In this document: positions 8,540 to 17,483 of the stretch, in pieces | Layout of the letters: every line of letters starts with the position of its first letter | Numbering within the stretch: position 1 is the stretch's first letter | From: JAQBGV01 sp032128395 | GTDB lineage: Bacteria; Planctomycetota; UBA8108; UBA1146 | Assembly: GCA_032128395.1 (NCBI GenBank) | Contig: JAQBGV010000193.1 | Span: forward strand, 1-64,000 | Length of the DNA stretch: 64,000 bases | Reading direction: 5' to 3' | The notes under the pieces: model-generated | Seen by the model: the letters and a program-made list of their open reading frames with translations, nothing else | The model's database searches: none | Told to the model about the DNA's origin: nothing | Made by a program: the position numbers and the translations under genes

Positions 8540-8561
8540 GGGTCTCTACGCGGGGAGACCC
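8540..8561 (-). terminator. Possible terminator hairpin after thiC
   Basis: GGGTCTC (8540-8546) pairs with GAGACCC (8555-8561) around an 8-nt loop, just beyond the thiC stop at 8583. No T-run follows on the minus strand, so function is uncertain. The stem is the only structure seen in the gap between thiC and the S41 gene. Confidence 0.3.
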
Positions 8562-8582
8562 TCGTGACGCGCTGGGGCCGGA

Positions 8583-10454
8583 TTACGAACCACGGTCTCC
8601 TCGCCCTTCCAGCGACCCTTGCAGCTCCTTCGCCGCCTCCGCGTCTAGTTCGTCGCTGTGGCAGCTCGCTTTTCCGTCCGCCGCGCCGACCGCCTTCTTC
8701 GTCTTCGCGGCGAGACGGTGGATCTCCTCCGGGGACAGCACGCCGCGCGCTTGCAGGATCTGCTGCTGCTCGTCGGTGAGGGCGGCGCTCCGGACGGTCC
8801 CACCGCGTTCGAACCCCTCTGCCTTGCCCGAGGCGAACTCCTGGATCTCCTTGCTGATCCGCACGCTGCACCAGTCGTGACCGCACATCGCGCAGAAGTC
8901 GGTGTCGACGTCGAGATCCTCGTCGTGGAGGGCGCGCGCGGTGTCGGGATCGAAGGAGAGTTCGAAGTGGCGCTCCCAGTTGAGAGCGGCGCGCGCTCGC
9001 GTCAGATCGTCATCGCGATCGCGGCTGCCGGGAATTCCGAGCGCGATGTCCGCGGCGTGGGCGGCGATCTTGTAAGCGATGCACCCCTGCTTCACGTCGT
9101 CCTTCTTCGGCAGGCCGAGGTGCTCCTTGGGAGTGACGTAGCAGAGCATCGCCGCGCCGTGCCACGCCGCGGAGGTCGCGCCGATGGCACTCGTGATATG
9201 GTCGTATCCGGGGAAGATGTCGGTGACGAGGGGGCCGAGCACGTAGAAAGGCGCGCCGTGGCAGAGTCGGCGCTCGAGCTTCATGTTGTACTCGATCTGA
9301 TCGAGAGGCACGTGTCCCGGGCCTTCGACCATCACCTGGACCCCGTGTCGCCACGCGATCTCGGTCAGTTCGCCGATCGTCGACAGCTCGCAGAGTTGTG
9401 CGGCATCGGTCGCGTCCGCGAGCCCTCCCGGGCGCAGACCGTCCCCGAGCGAGAAGCTGACGTCGTGCCGCCGCATGATGGTGCAGATCTCCTCGAAGTG
9501 CGTGTACATCGGGTTCTCGGCGCCGTGATGGAGCATCCACTTCGCGAGCAGGGAGCCCCCGCGGCTGACGATGCCGATCAACCGATCGCGGATCGCGGGA
9601 AGATGCGCGCGGAGCACGCCGGCGTGGATCGTGAAGTAGTCGACCCCTTGCTCCGCCTGGTGCGCGATCTGGCCGAGGATCATCTCGCGCGTCAGGTCCT
9701 CGATGCGTTTCCCGATGATCATCGAGTAGATCGGGACCGTTCCGATCGGGACGGTGCTCTCGCGGAGGATCGCCTCGCGGCAGGCGTCGAGATCGCCGCC
9801 GGTCGAGAGATCCATCACCGTGTCCGCCCCCCACCGTTCGGCCCACCATAGTTTCTCGACTTCGTCGTCGGTACCGGAGGAGATCGGCGAGGCACCCATG
9901 TTCGCGTTCACCTTGGTGCGACTCGCACGCCCGATCGCCATCGGATCGAGCCCGGCCGCGAGGTGGGCTCGGTTCGCGGGGATGATCATCCGTCCCGCCG
10001 CGACCTCGTCGCGCACCTGCTCGGGGGAGAGGTGTCCCTCCCGGACCGAGACTCGCTGCATCTCCGGCGTGATCGTTCCGAGGCGGGCGTGCTCGAGCTG
10101 TGTCACCGGCTGAAACTTCGCGGGCGCCACCGCCCGGATCCAAGGCCCGAGATCGGTGCGGCCGTGCCCACCGCACCCGACCGTCGCCTCTTCCGCTGCC
10201 TCGATGCGCCAACCCACGGGAAGAAAGTCCCACGCGGTGTGCTCGCTCGGTTCCGGCATCCCCGGGGTGTCCGGCGAGGAGAAGGAACGGGGACCCCCGA
10301 TGTCGGAGGCGCGGGCGAAACTCCCGGGAGTCGTGCCGTCGCCGCGAGACGAGGGATTCGCTGCTCCGTGATGTGGAAGTGGGTGGCTCGGCAGCGGGTG
10401 ACGGGTGAGTGCGTGACGCGAGCTTGGGTATGGCGGGATGGGGTAGGGGGTCAT
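8583..10454 (-). CDS. thiC: Phosphomethylpyrimidine synthase ThiC
   Basis: A 623-residue radical-SAM enzyme that converts aminoimidazole ribotide to hydroxymethylpyrimidine phosphate in thiamine synthesis, in the cytoplasm. Diagnostic stretches are VNANMGASPI, DLSTGGDL, DYFTIHAG, SFSLGDGLRPG, MVEGPGHVP, and a C-terminal 4Fe-4S motif CAMCGHDWC at 521-529 (Cys521, Cys524, Cys529). The ATG at 10454 is chosen because GGGAGG sits five bases upstream. This gives an N terminus of about 70 Pro/His/Ser-rich low-complexity residues not typical of ThiC. A later ATG (residue 66) has no ribosome binding site. About 94 residues follow the cluster motif, longer than in many ThiC proteins. Expression is probably controlled by the upstream TPP riboswitch. 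Confidence 0.95.
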   Translation of the reverse strand: MTPYPIPPYPSSRHALTRHPLPSHPLPHHGAANPSSRGDGTTPGSFARASDIGGPRSFSSPDTPGMPEPSEHTAWDFLPVGWRIEAAEEATVGCGGHGRTDLGPWIRAVAPAKFQPVTQLEHARLGTITPEMQRVSVREGHLSPEQVRDEVAAGRMIIPANRAHLAAGLDPMAIGRASRTKVNANMGASPISSGTDDEVEKLWWAERWGADTVMDLSTGGDLDACREAILRESTVPIGTVPIYSMIIGKRIEDLTREMILGQIAHQAEQGVDYFTIHAGVLRAHLPAIRDRLIGIVSRGGSLLAKWMLHHGAENPMYTHFEEICTIMRRHDVSFSLGDGLRPGGLADATDAAQLCELSTIGELTEIAWRHGVQVMVEGPGHVPLDQIEYNMKLERRLCHGAPFYVLGPLVTDIFPGYDHITSAIGATSAAWHGAAMLCYVTPKEHLGLPKKDDVKQGCIAYKIAAHAADIALGIPGSRDRDDDLTRARAALNWERHFELSFDPDTARALHDEDLDVDTDFCAMCGHDWCSVRISKEIQEFASGKAEGFERGGTVRSAALTDEQQQILQARGVLSPEEIHRLAAKTKKAVGAADGKASCHSDELDAEAAKELQGSLEGRGDRGS

Positions 10455-10459
10455 CGCAT

Positions 10460-10465
10460 CCTCCC
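10460..10465 (-). promoter_or_regulatory. thiC Shine-Dalgarno (GGGAGG)
   Basis: On the minus strand GGGAGG lies five bases before the thiC ATG. It follows TCTTCG, the same heptamer context (TCTTCGG) that recurs in each unit of the tandem array immediately upstream. The array may therefore have grown from the ribosome-binding-site region. Confidence 0.75.
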
Positions 10466-10470
10466 GAAGA

Positions 10471-10570
10471 GAACAGGGCCGCCGAAAAGGACAGGGCCGC
10501 CGAAAAGGACAGGGCCGCCGAAGAGGACAGGGCCGCCGAAGAGGACAGGGCCGCCGAAGAGGACAGGGGC
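10471..10570 (-). repeat. 18-bp tandem array in the thiC leader
   Basis: Five full copies and one partial copy of an 18-bp unit (plus strand GGACAGGGCCGCCGAAGA) lie between the TPP aptamer and the thiC ribosome binding site. Distal units read AAGA and proximal ones AAAA at one end, so the array is nearly perfect and recent. On the mRNA each distal unit presents UCCUC, complementary to GAGGA in the thiC Shine-Dalgarno region. The unit is a multiple of three, but the array precedes the start codon, so it is leader rather than coding. Confidence 0.9.
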
Positions 10571-10599
10571 AGAGGAGGGCGCGGCCGCGATCGGGCCGG

Positions 10600-10690
10600 A
10601 GCACGCTTCCCTCCGCCGGTACGAACCGGATCAGGTTCTGCGGGTACCTCTCAGCGACCGGACCGATCCCGATCGCGCCCCGAGCGCGGT
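10600..10690 (-). promoter_or_regulatory. TPP riboswitch (THI-box) upstream of thiC
   Basis: Read on the minus strand, the region contains the conserved thiamine-pyrophosphate aptamer elements in order: CGGGGCGCG, CUGAGA, ACCCGCAGAACCUGAUC, then CGGUUCGUACCGGCGGAGG. A closing P1 helix can be drawn between CGCGCU and AGCGUG. The aptamer ends about 30 nt before the 18-bp array and about 145 nt before the thiC start. TPP binding is expected to lower thiC expression. Whether this acts on transcription or translation is not visible, as no terminator hairpin with a U-run was found. Confidence 0.92.
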
Positions 10691-10818
10691 GTCCCACCCT
10701 ACCTGGAGTCGGGAAGGCGAGGAAGGTCCGCGTTCTCGGGGGGATGGTCGACGGAGGCCCGCCGCCCCTTGCGCCCGCGGCCCGATCGGGATCTCCTTGT
10801 GGGATCAGGGAGGACGCC

Positions 10819-11706
10819 GTGGGCCCGCCGCCAACACCAGAACTGCTCGACTGGGTCGCGCGAACCGTCGGAACGCCGCGCGTCGTCGCCCCCTGCGGCT
10901 GGCCCCAGGGACCCTCCCGAGTCTGGCGAGTCGTCGGCTCGGATCGCGGCCTCTTCTACCTCAAACAATTTTCCGAGGAGAACAAGCGCGATCAGGAGAT
11001 CGCCGCGTACGAGTGTTTCGTGCCGGCGCTCCGGGGAGGCGCCGTCTTGCTCCCCGAGCTCGTCGCCCGGAGCGGGCCCACCCTCCGCTCCCTCCTCTTC
11101 AGCGCGCTCGAGGGGACCGTGGTCAGCCGATCCCCACTCGCTGAGGAGGAAGGGATCCGCCTGCACCGGATCGCGGGAGAGTTCATCCGTCGAATGCACG
11201 ATCTTCCGTTCGAGGACGATGACACCTTGCCCCTCTCCCAGTCGATCCCCCTCCGGCTCGCCCTCTGGCTCGAGCGGGGTGGCGATCGACTCTCCGGTTC
11301 CGAGGGGGATCTCGCGCGAAGACTCGTCGGGGACGGATCGCTCTTCGCGGGGGATCGCCGCGTCCCTTGTCACCGCGACTTCCAGACCCGCAACTGGATC
11401 TTCGACCAGAATCATCCCGATCGTCTCGGTGTGATCGACTTCGAGCACACGCGTGCCGACCATCCTCTGATCGACTGGGTGCGAGTTCACGAGCGCGCGC
11501 TGCCGAGATATCCCCGCTGGTTCGAGGCATTCACTCAAGGCTATGGCGCAGCGGAGAATGGCCGAGCGCTCGATGACGGGATCGCCCTGCGACTGCGAGC
11601 ACTTTCCGCAGTCCACGCCGTCGGTTCGGTGGTGTGGGGGTCGGCCCATCGCGATGCCGAGTTCGAGCGGGCGGGTCACGAGTTGCTCGCGCAGCTCCGG
11701 AGCTGA
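10819..11706 (+). CDS. Aminoglycoside-phosphotransferase-fold kinase
   Basis: A 295-residue kinase of the APH/choline-kinase superfamily. The catalytic loop reads PCHRDFQTRNWIF (His-x-Asp, then Asn five residues on), followed by the metal-binding VIDFEHT. The N-lobe strand GLFYLKQF carries the ATP-binding lysine. GTG is taken as start because GGAGG precedes it at good distance; the open frame extends 25 codons further upstream without a ribosome binding site. The gene is divergent from the thiC riboswitch. Superfamily members phosphorylate aminoglycosides, choline, thiamine (ThiK) or sugars. Its position suggests, but does not show, a link to thiamine salvage, since the riboswitch does not read in this direction. 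Substrate unassigned. Confidence 0.75.
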   Translation: MGPPPTPELLDWVARTVGTPRVVAPCGWPQGPSRVWRVVGSDRGLFYLKQFSEENKRDQEIAAYECFVPALRGGAVLLPELVARSGPTLRSLLFSALEGTVVSRSPLAEEEGIRLHRIAGEFIRRMHDLPFEDDDTLPLSQSIPLRLALWLERGGDRLSGSEGDLARRLVGDGSLFAGDRRVPCHRDFQTRNWIFDQNHPDRLGVIDFEHTRADHPLIDWVRVHERALPRYPRWFEAFTQGYGAAENGRALDDGIALRLRALSAVHAVGSVVWGSAHRDAEFERAGHELLAQLRS

Positions 11707-12001
11707 CGCCCTCTCCCCCCGACCCCATCATCGAAATCGCCCTCCCCGCTTCCACGGAGAGGGCGAGCGGATCCCCAGCATTCCGTATCACCTTGGGGGG
11801 AAATGGGGAGGAACGCCCCGTCGCCGGATCATGACCCGGCGACACCCGGCCTCGCTGTCGCGAAAACGCGCGGGAGCTTTCCCGAACGACCCTCTTTCTG
11901 AGGGGCTTCGAATCGGGCCTCCGCTGGCGCCCGATTCGGCGGCGATCCTAACCCCCCCGCGGAGATCCGCAAGAGGTTCACTGAACCTGCAGTGCATGCA
12001 C
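11707..12001. other. Hairpin-dense intergenic region between convergent genes
   Basis: This 361-bp gap has no credible gene but is packed with inverted repeats: CGCCCTCTCC/GGAGAGGGCG (11707-11716/11756-11765), GTCGCCGG/CCGGCGAC (11820-11827/11836-11843), CCCTC/GAGGG (11890-11904), CGAATCGGGC/GCCCGATTCG (11909-11918/11929-11938), GCGG/CCGC (11959-11970), AGGTTC/GAACCT (11974-11988) and the palindrome GTGCATGCAC (11992-12001). They could serve as terminators for the two convergent genes or belong to a structured RNA. No T-tracts accompany them. Confidence 0.45.
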
Positions 12002-12067
12002 GTCCTTCGCCGCGGATCGCCCCCCCTCGTATCCCTGGAATTGGTGGGGACACCCTCCTAGGGGTCC

Positions 12068-13309
12068 TCAGCGAGATCCGGTCGAACTGTAGAACGGGGG
12101 AACCGGGCGGTCCGGGAGCTGGAAGTAGATTCCGTACGAAAGGGCGACGACCGGGTACTTCACGTACAGCCGGTAGTGACGGAATTCAGCGAGCTCCAGG
12201 TCGGCGTGCTCGCAGACGGTGGCGACCAAGTCGCCGTAGCGCGGGAACGGCTTGAAGGCCATCCCGCGGGGATCGGTTCCGAGCGAGTGGAGCGATTCGC
12301 AGAAGTCGTGGCGGTCGATCCCGCGGCTCGGAGCCTCTGTGGGGGTGAGCAGATTCTGTCCTCGGTTGATCTCGAGGCGGGGAACGACGCCGCGCCAGAC
12401 GTCCGGGTGGACGAACACATCCAGGAGCATGTCCTTCGACGGATTCCGCGGGAGGAACACGAACGGGGCTGCGAGCATCTCTCGTCGTCGGTAGCGGGGC
12501 GAGGCATTCTTGTCGATCGATGCGAAGAACATCGAGAGCTCGCGGCTCTCCCCGGCATCGTCACCGGGGAGGGTGTAGAGGAGACGCTTCCCATCGGCGA
12601 CCAGGTCCACCTCGGGAAATGGATCGGTCGACAAGCTCTTCAGCGCGACCGAATAGCCGCTCCGGTCGAGCCTCCCACCGTGGAGTACCTGCTCGGCCTG
12701 CGGGAGATCTTGATCGCTCTCGCCGGAGAGCACCCTCCCCCCCACCAGAATCGTCAACTCGGGTCGCAGCCGGCGCAGGCCATGACTGCCATAGATCGCC
12801 AGCTCGTCGCACCATTCGTCGCTGTCCACGGACGGATAGACGAAAAAAGTGGTGAGTACGACATCGTTCTGCAGCCCGAGCAGGTTGCTCATGCCGCGAA
12901 AGATGCTCTGTTTGCTGGTCGCCTCGATCTTCTCGCGCGCATCGACCAGCTGACTCCCGATCAGAGTGTCGAGGTTCGACTTCCTGCCGCCGAGGCTCGC
13001 GATCGCATCCTCGAGATGATCGATCGCCTCCCCTGCGCGACCGCAGACGTTGGCAGCGACCCCGCGGGCTCGCCCCGCCTCGAGGACCGTGCGCAGGCTT
13101 CCAGTCGCGGGGAGCTGATGGAGGGCACGGAGTGGGTCGTCATTTCGGAGGGCGCTGCAGGTCCGCACGCAGAGGGTCTGGTCGAGCGACCAGACGCGAG
13201 AGAGGTCCGTGGGGCGGGGAAGACGTCCATCGGTCGAAACGAGGCTGATCAAGGCCTCGAGAAGCTCGGCACCGACTTCCTTCAGTGACTCCGCCGTCAC
13301 GTTTCCCAA
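12068..13309 (-). CDS. Uncharacterised protein, possible N-terminal winged helix
   Basis: A 413-residue cytoplasmic-looking protein; no signal peptide or membrane segment. I do not recognise it firmly. The first 90 residues (from LSRVWSLDQTLCVRTCSAL through DDPLRALHQLPA) read like a helix-turn-helix seen at the start of some uncharacterised planctomycete proteins. The central part is alpha/beta and rich in charged loops. The C-terminal 100 residues contain RHYRLYVKYPVVALSYGIYF. Start choice is open: a TTG at 13309 has AGGAGG four bases upstream. A GTG at 13300 uses the same site at long spacing. A GTG at 13360 lacks one. The next gene downstream on the strand is the one at 7-8 kb; upstream lies the phosphatase operon, 113 bp away. 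Confidence 0.6.
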   Translation of the reverse strand: MGNVTAESLKEVGAELLEALISLVSTDGRLPRPTDLSRVWSLDQTLCVRTCSALRNDDPLRALHQLPATGSLRTVLEAGRARGVAANVCGRAGEAIDHLEDAIASLGGRKSNLDTLIGSQLVDAREKIEATSKQSIFRGMSNLLGLQNDVVLTTFFVYPSVDSDEWCDELAIYGSHGLRRLRPELTILVGGRVLSGESDQDLPQAEQVLHGGRLDRSGYSVALKSLSTDPFPEVDLVADGKRLLYTLPGDDAGESRELSMFFASIDKNASPRYRRREMLAAPFVFLPRNPSKDMLLDVFVHPDVWRGVVPRLEINRGQNLLTPTEAPSRGIDRHDFCESLHSLGTDPRGMAFKPFPRYGDLVATVCEHADLELAEFRHYRLYVKYPVVALSYGIYFQLPDRPVPPFYSSTGSR

Positions 13310-13422
13310 GTGACCTCCTTCAGGGTGGAGGGTACCGGTGAGTCCGGATGGCGCAAGCACACCGGTGATCTACGGCAACGAGAGGTGGAAGGAGAACCGC
13401 GTGTGAACTCACCGGAAAGAGA

Positions 13423-15987
13423 TCAGGGACAGGATGGATAGAACGCGCACCCCACTCCACCGGCCACCGCTCCGCAACTCGGGAACGGCGGGGCGGGAGG
13501 AGGTCCGCCCGCGAAGAGATAACCGAGAAGGTTGATCGGGTCGCCGATCGTCAGAGCACCATCGACACTGATGTCCCCCGATTCGAGGCAGTCGAGCGGT
13601 GACCCGAGGAAGATGTACGACAGGATGTGGACCACGTCCCCGATGTCCGGACTCCCCGTCCCGTTCGGGTCTCCGCGGCGGAACGAAGTCCCGGTCGGCA
13701 TCGGCGACTCGACGACCCGGAGCGCGTTCGCGTACTTCCCGCGCCAGGGGTTTCCCGAATCTCCGTCGTAGGTGCAGACGAGTCGTACCTCTCCGTCGCT
13801 TCCCGGATCGACCTCGATAAATCGAGCGACGTACCCCGCAGGGTTGTCGGATGGGAGCCGGGTGGAAGGATCCCCGGGGCCCGAAAAGAGAGCACCTCCC
13901 GAACCGGGTTCCGGGTTGTCGATGCCGACCGAGCTCGCATTCAAGAATCCGATCGAATCCTCGAGGGTGACGAGCACCGCGCGGTCCCATCCGTAGTAGT
14001 TGCGATGTCCGTAGAGGACGAGGTCGTAGCGCGACGAGGGATCGAGCCCGGTCAGGATCAAGCGGAGGTCTCCCGTCGGCGACGGGGAGGCGATGTACGA
14101 AATGCAGCCGTGGGCGGTGACGTGCCCGTCGAACACATCCCAAGCGTCGACCCCCGGGAGCGGCCCTCCGCTCAAGTCGAGGGCGTGGTCGCCTCCATCG
14201 TACGTCCCTCCTTCGACGGTCAGAGTCACGCCGGTGGCGAGTCCGGAGGCTCGGTCGACGAGCTCGCCGCTCGAAGGAAATCCACTCCCGCCGATCGGCG
14301 AGGTGATCTTGGTGATGTTCTCATCCCGCTGACCCAGCCGCCATGCGAGGTCGTTGAACGCGATGAAGCCCCCAGCGCTCGCGGGGAGGAACTGCGCGGT
14401 CACCGGCGCATCGGCGCTCAAGGTCACCATCGTCGTCGACATGATTCCGGTCACCGCGCCGGCCCAGCCGTCGAAGATCCACCCTGGCGCGGGCTCGGCG
14501 GTGAGGGTGACCGTCTGGCCGTCCTCGTAGAGCGGTCGGTCGGGGGTCCGACGGATACGACCGCCCCCCTCGATCGTCTCGACGATGCGGTGGATCGCCG
14601 CCCCCTTCGAGATCACGAAGCGATCGGTGACGCTGCTGTCGATGCGCACGTTCTCGAGCCAGAGCAGGTCGCCGTCGACCCGGAGCAGACAGGAGCCGTG
14701 TTCGATCTCATCGAACGCCATCGCCGGATGCCCCCCGTTGCCCCCCGTCTCTCGGCCACCGTGACCGCCGACGACGTACACCGCGCCGTCCGCGACGAGC
14801 CCCGGGGTCTTGGTGTATGCGCCGTCCCCGTTCGGATCGCCGTCTCCCGAGTCGAAGACGTGCCCGTCTGCGATCAGGACCGGCGTCGCGGGGGTCGCGA
14901 AATCAGGGGAAGTCCCATATCCGTGCGCACCGTCGATCAGCATCGAACGTTCGTAGCCGTGCGAATGCCCCGACAGGACCAAGTCGACCCCGCCCGCTTC
15001 CAGGATCGGAACGACCTCTTCGCGAGCGAGTACCAATCTTCCCCCGGAGTCGGTGCCGTCGTTCGAGTCGTGCGACCCCTTCGTGTACGGCGGGTGGTGG
15101 AAGAACACGACGACCCAGTCGGCGAGGGTGCTCGCAAGGTCTAGGGCGAGCCAGTCGAGCATGTTCGACGGGGGCTCCAGATCCCCCTCGGCGGTGTCGA
15201 TCGAGATGAAGTGCACGTTCTGGTGGTCGAAGGAGTAGTACGCGCGCGTCCCCGACGCCACCCCGCCGAGCTCCCCCGCGGTCGGCAGCACGAATGCTTC
15301 GAAGTACGGCCCGAACTGCGTCGCCGAAGTGGAACTGCTCGCATCGTGGTTCCCCATGGTCGGCCAGATCGGGCTCCGCCGGAGGATCTCTCCGTAAACG
15401 TCGAAGAAATACTCGGTGTACTGCTGATCGGTGCCATTCGAATACGCGATGTCTCCGACGTGGATGAACAGGTCGGGGCCGGCACCCTCGGTCGCGGCGA
15501 ACATCGCGTCGCGGACCGCGAGTTGATTGTCGTTGCCGTCTCCGGAGTCACCGACGATCCAGGCGCTGAACGGAAAGGCGGTTCCCGCGGGGAGCGGAGT
15601 GGTGAAGCGGTACGCCGATGTCCCCCCCCCGATGACGCCGCCGGTCGCGGTACCGAATTGGTAGTAGTACGTGGTCCCGGGGGTGAGGCCGGTCAGTGTC
15701 ACGGTGTGATCTCGCTCGCTCAAGTTCGACGGGGGGACCGCGACCGTGCCGGTCACCAGGGTCGTCAGCGATGCGGGGTCGGTCCCGTACTCGACGATCG
15801 GGTCGGTCGGGAAAGTGTCGTCGACCCGCCAACGAACGAGCACCGAGTCGGGGGAGAGCTGCAGGAGGTAGGCGTCGCGGATCAGCGGCGGGCCCGCGTC
15901 GACCGGCGTGATCCCGACGAAGACGATGGAGAGGAGCGCGGCCGTGAGCCCCGAACGAATCGCGTGGATCCTGCGGTGTGTGTTCAT
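13423..15987 (-). CDS. Secreted purple-acid-phosphatase-like metallophosphoesterase with dockerin-like tail
   Basis: An 854-residue exported protein (signal peptide ends near VDAGPP). Residues about 35-130 are a fibronectin-like PAP N-domain (LQLSPDSVLVRWRV, LTPGTTYYYQFGT). The phosphoesterase domain shows all five purple-acid-phosphatase motifs in order: DSG (GDSGDG), GDIAY, GNHD, VVFFHH and GHSHGYER. These supply the dinuclear metal ligands, including the iron-binding tyrosine. An InlB-B-like repeat follows (YEDGQTVTLTAEP, then WIFDGWAG), then a jelly-roll-like segment, and finally a dockerin-like doublet ending PFPSCG and C-x5-C. The ATG has GGAGGT upstream and overlaps the TPR gene stop by 4 nt (ATGA). 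Its likely role is extracellular phosphate release from organic esters; substrate unknown. Confidence 0.9.
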   Translation of the reverse strand: MNTHRRIHAIRSGLTAALLSIVFVGITPVDAGPPLIRDAYLLQLSPDSVLVRWRVDDTFPTDPIVEYGTDPASLTTLVTGTVAVPPSNLSERDHTVTLTGLTPGTTYYYQFGTATGGVIGGGTSAYRFTTPLPAGTAFPFSAWIVGDSGDGNDNQLAVRDAMFAATEGAGPDLFIHVGDIAYSNGTDQQYTEYFFDVYGEILRRSPIWPTMGNHDASSSTSATQFGPYFEAFVLPTAGELGGVASGTRAYYSFDHQNVHFISIDTAEGDLEPPSNMLDWLALDLASTLADWVVVFFHHPPYTKGSHDSNDGTDSGGRLVLAREEVVPILEAGGVDLVLSGHSHGYERSMLIDGAHGYGTSPDFATPATPVLIADGHVFDSGDGDPNGDGAYTKTPGLVADGAVYVVGGHGGRETGGNGGHPAMAFDEIEHGSCLLRVDGDLLWLENVRIDSSVTDRFVISKGAAIHRIVETIEGGGRIRRTPDRPLYEDGQTVTLTAEPAPGWIFDGWAGAVTGIMSTTMVTLSADAPVTAQFLPASAGGFIAFNDLAWRLGQRDENITKITSPIGGSGFPSSGELVDRASGLATGVTLTVEGGTYDGGDHALDLSGGPLPGVDAWDVFDGHVTAHGCISYIASPSPTGDLRLILTGLDPSSRYDLVLYGHRNYYGWDRAVLVTLEDSIGFLNASSVGIDNPEPGSGGALFSGPGDPSTRLPSDNPAGYVARFIEVDPGSDGEVRLVCTYDGDSGNPWRGKYANALRVVESPMPTGTSFRRGDPNGTGSPDIGDVVHILSYIFLGSPLDCLESGDISVDGALTIGDPINLLGYLFAGGPPPAPPFPSCGAVAGGVGCAFYPSCP

Positions 15988-17048
15988 CCCGAACGGACCT
16001 CCCCCCCGCGCGCATCGGTCGGGGTGTCGGCGGGGGGAGCTCCTCGCGACTCGATCTCCTCGAGAAGCTCCGCGACCCCGGCGAATTCGGGGGCGAGGCG
16101 TTTCGCCTCCTTGGCATCGCGGCGGGCACCTTCGGGATCCCCGAGGTCGAGCAAGATCCTCCCCCGGGTGACGAGATGCATCGGGATCCGGCGACGGGCG
16201 AGGACGCGATCCGCTTCGGCGAGCGCGGCTCGGAGTTCGATCAGCCGTCGCGGCTCGTTCCCGGCCGCTTCGTAGACTTCGGCCCGCCGGACGAGCCAGC
16301 TCGTTCGAACCGCAGCCCGGGAGAGCTCGGCGTCGATGAGCGAAAGCGCGGTCTCGTACTCGCCGCGGGCGATCTCGACGGAGATCCACGCGTCCTTGAC
16401 GAGCAGTGAGTCTCCGAGGGTTTCGAGCGCGTTCTGATAGCCGCGGGCGGCCTGTTCGAGTGCACCCTGCTCGGAGAGCAGTGCCCCGCAGCGCAGTGCT
16501 CGATCGACACTCGGGGCGAGAGTGAACGAGCGGGTCACGTCGGCGATCGCAGCTGCGAGCTCGCCCGCGCGAACGTGGAGCGTTGCGCGTGCGTCGAGCA
16601 CGGCGGCAGCGCGGTCGGGAACCGCCTCGATGACTCGGTCGAGCAGAGGGGCCGCCTCGTCGTCGCGCTCGAGATCGACGTAGCAGAGCGCTCGCTCCAG
16701 GGGCTCCTCCCACGGGGCGAATGGGGACGGTCCCCCATCGGCGACGATCGTCACCGCGAGATCGCGTGCACGGTCGCAGTCGGCGAGAGCTTCGGCGGGT
16801 TTCTTGTGAAAGCGGAGGAGTCGCGCGCGGAGCAGATGGAGATCCGGCCGCGGCGTGGCCGCGGACTCGATCTCGGCGGTGACCCGCTGGATGTCGACGT
16901 GGGCACCGTCGTGGGCCGCCAGGGGGCCCGTGGTGACCCCGAACAATATCGAGAGGAGCATCACTGGCACCGAACTTCGCAGATGCCGTTCGAGGACGGG
17001 TCGATGAACGCAAAGCCGCGATTTCATCGGCGCGACAACTCCGGTCAA
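15984..17048 (-). CDS. Exported TPR-repeat protein
   Basis: A 354-residue protein with an N-terminal hydrophobic export signal (VMLLSILFGVTTGPLAA, cleavage likely after AAHD). It is followed by degenerate TPR repeats of paired helices, for example ALADCDRARDLA, AAAVLDARATLHVRAGEL and GALEQAARGYQNALETLGD. The C-terminal tail is polar. The stop overlaps the metallophosphoesterase start by 4 nt, so the pair is one translational unit. The start is uncertain: a TTG at 17048 has GAGGAG five bases upstream, while an ATG at 17027 has only a distant GGAG. The architecture repeats the pairing at 2507-5943, where a TPR protein is also coupled to a secreted multi-domain protein. Probable role: scaffold or chaperone-like partner in the envelope. 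Confidence 0.8.
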   Translation of the reverse strand: MTGVVAPMKSRLCVHRPVLERHLRSSVPVMLLSILFGVTTGPLAAHDGAHVDIQRVTAEIESAATPRPDLHLLRARLLRFHKKPAEALADCDRARDLAVTIVADGGPSPFAPWEEPLERALCYVDLERDDEAAPLLDRVIEAVPDRAAAVLDARATLHVRAGELAAAIADVTRSFTLAPSVDRALRCGALLSEQGALEQAARGYQNALETLGDSLLVKDAWISVEIARGEYETALSLIDAELSRAAVRTSWLVRRAEVYEAAGNEPRRLIELRAALAEADRVLARRRIPMHLVTRGRILLDLGDPEGARRDAKEAKRLAPEFAGVAELLEEIESRGAPPADTPTDARGGEVRSG

Positions 17049-17483
17049 GTCGGCTCCTCAGTGATCCGGACCCACCGAATCGCGTTTGCAGGTCACGACC
17101 CAGTCTCGTCTACGGGCATAAACCGCCCGCGAGCAACGAGTTAAACTGCCTCTATGGTACCTCCACGGGGGACCTGCGACACCGAGCATCGCCGGCAATT
17201 CCACAAACTTGCTGGGATGCCGGACTTAGCAGTCCGTAGAAAGTGTGCTTCCGATCCGAAAGATCGACTCCTCAGACGGGCGGTGACCCCCGCGCACCGC
17301 GAGTACACCCACCCCCTTCGTTCCCGTAGGGTCAGGGGTCATGAAGAAGAGGGCGGGCACGCACTGCGAGCCGACCCCGACGGATCTTCGGTTTGCCGCC
17401 GAACGGATCCGAGCTCCGGACGTCCTATCACCGAGAGGCGGGCAGCTCCGCTCGCCGCCGGGCGGGAAGGGGAGACCTCGAAA
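17049..17483. other. Intergenic region upstream of sigma-factor operon
   Basis: A 435-bp divergent gap with no convincing gene; the open frame from 17154 lacks coding character before the sigma-factor start. Two weak stems are visible, CCGGCA/TGCCGG (around 17190-17222) and CGGAC/GTCCG (around 17221-17237). The promoters of both flanking operons should lie here, but no -35/-10 pair could be assigned with confidence. Confidence 0.4.

Noticed and set aside
10471..10570. Possible CRISPR array
   Set aside because: Units are contiguous 18-bp copies with no spacers, no typical repeat length and no cas genes.
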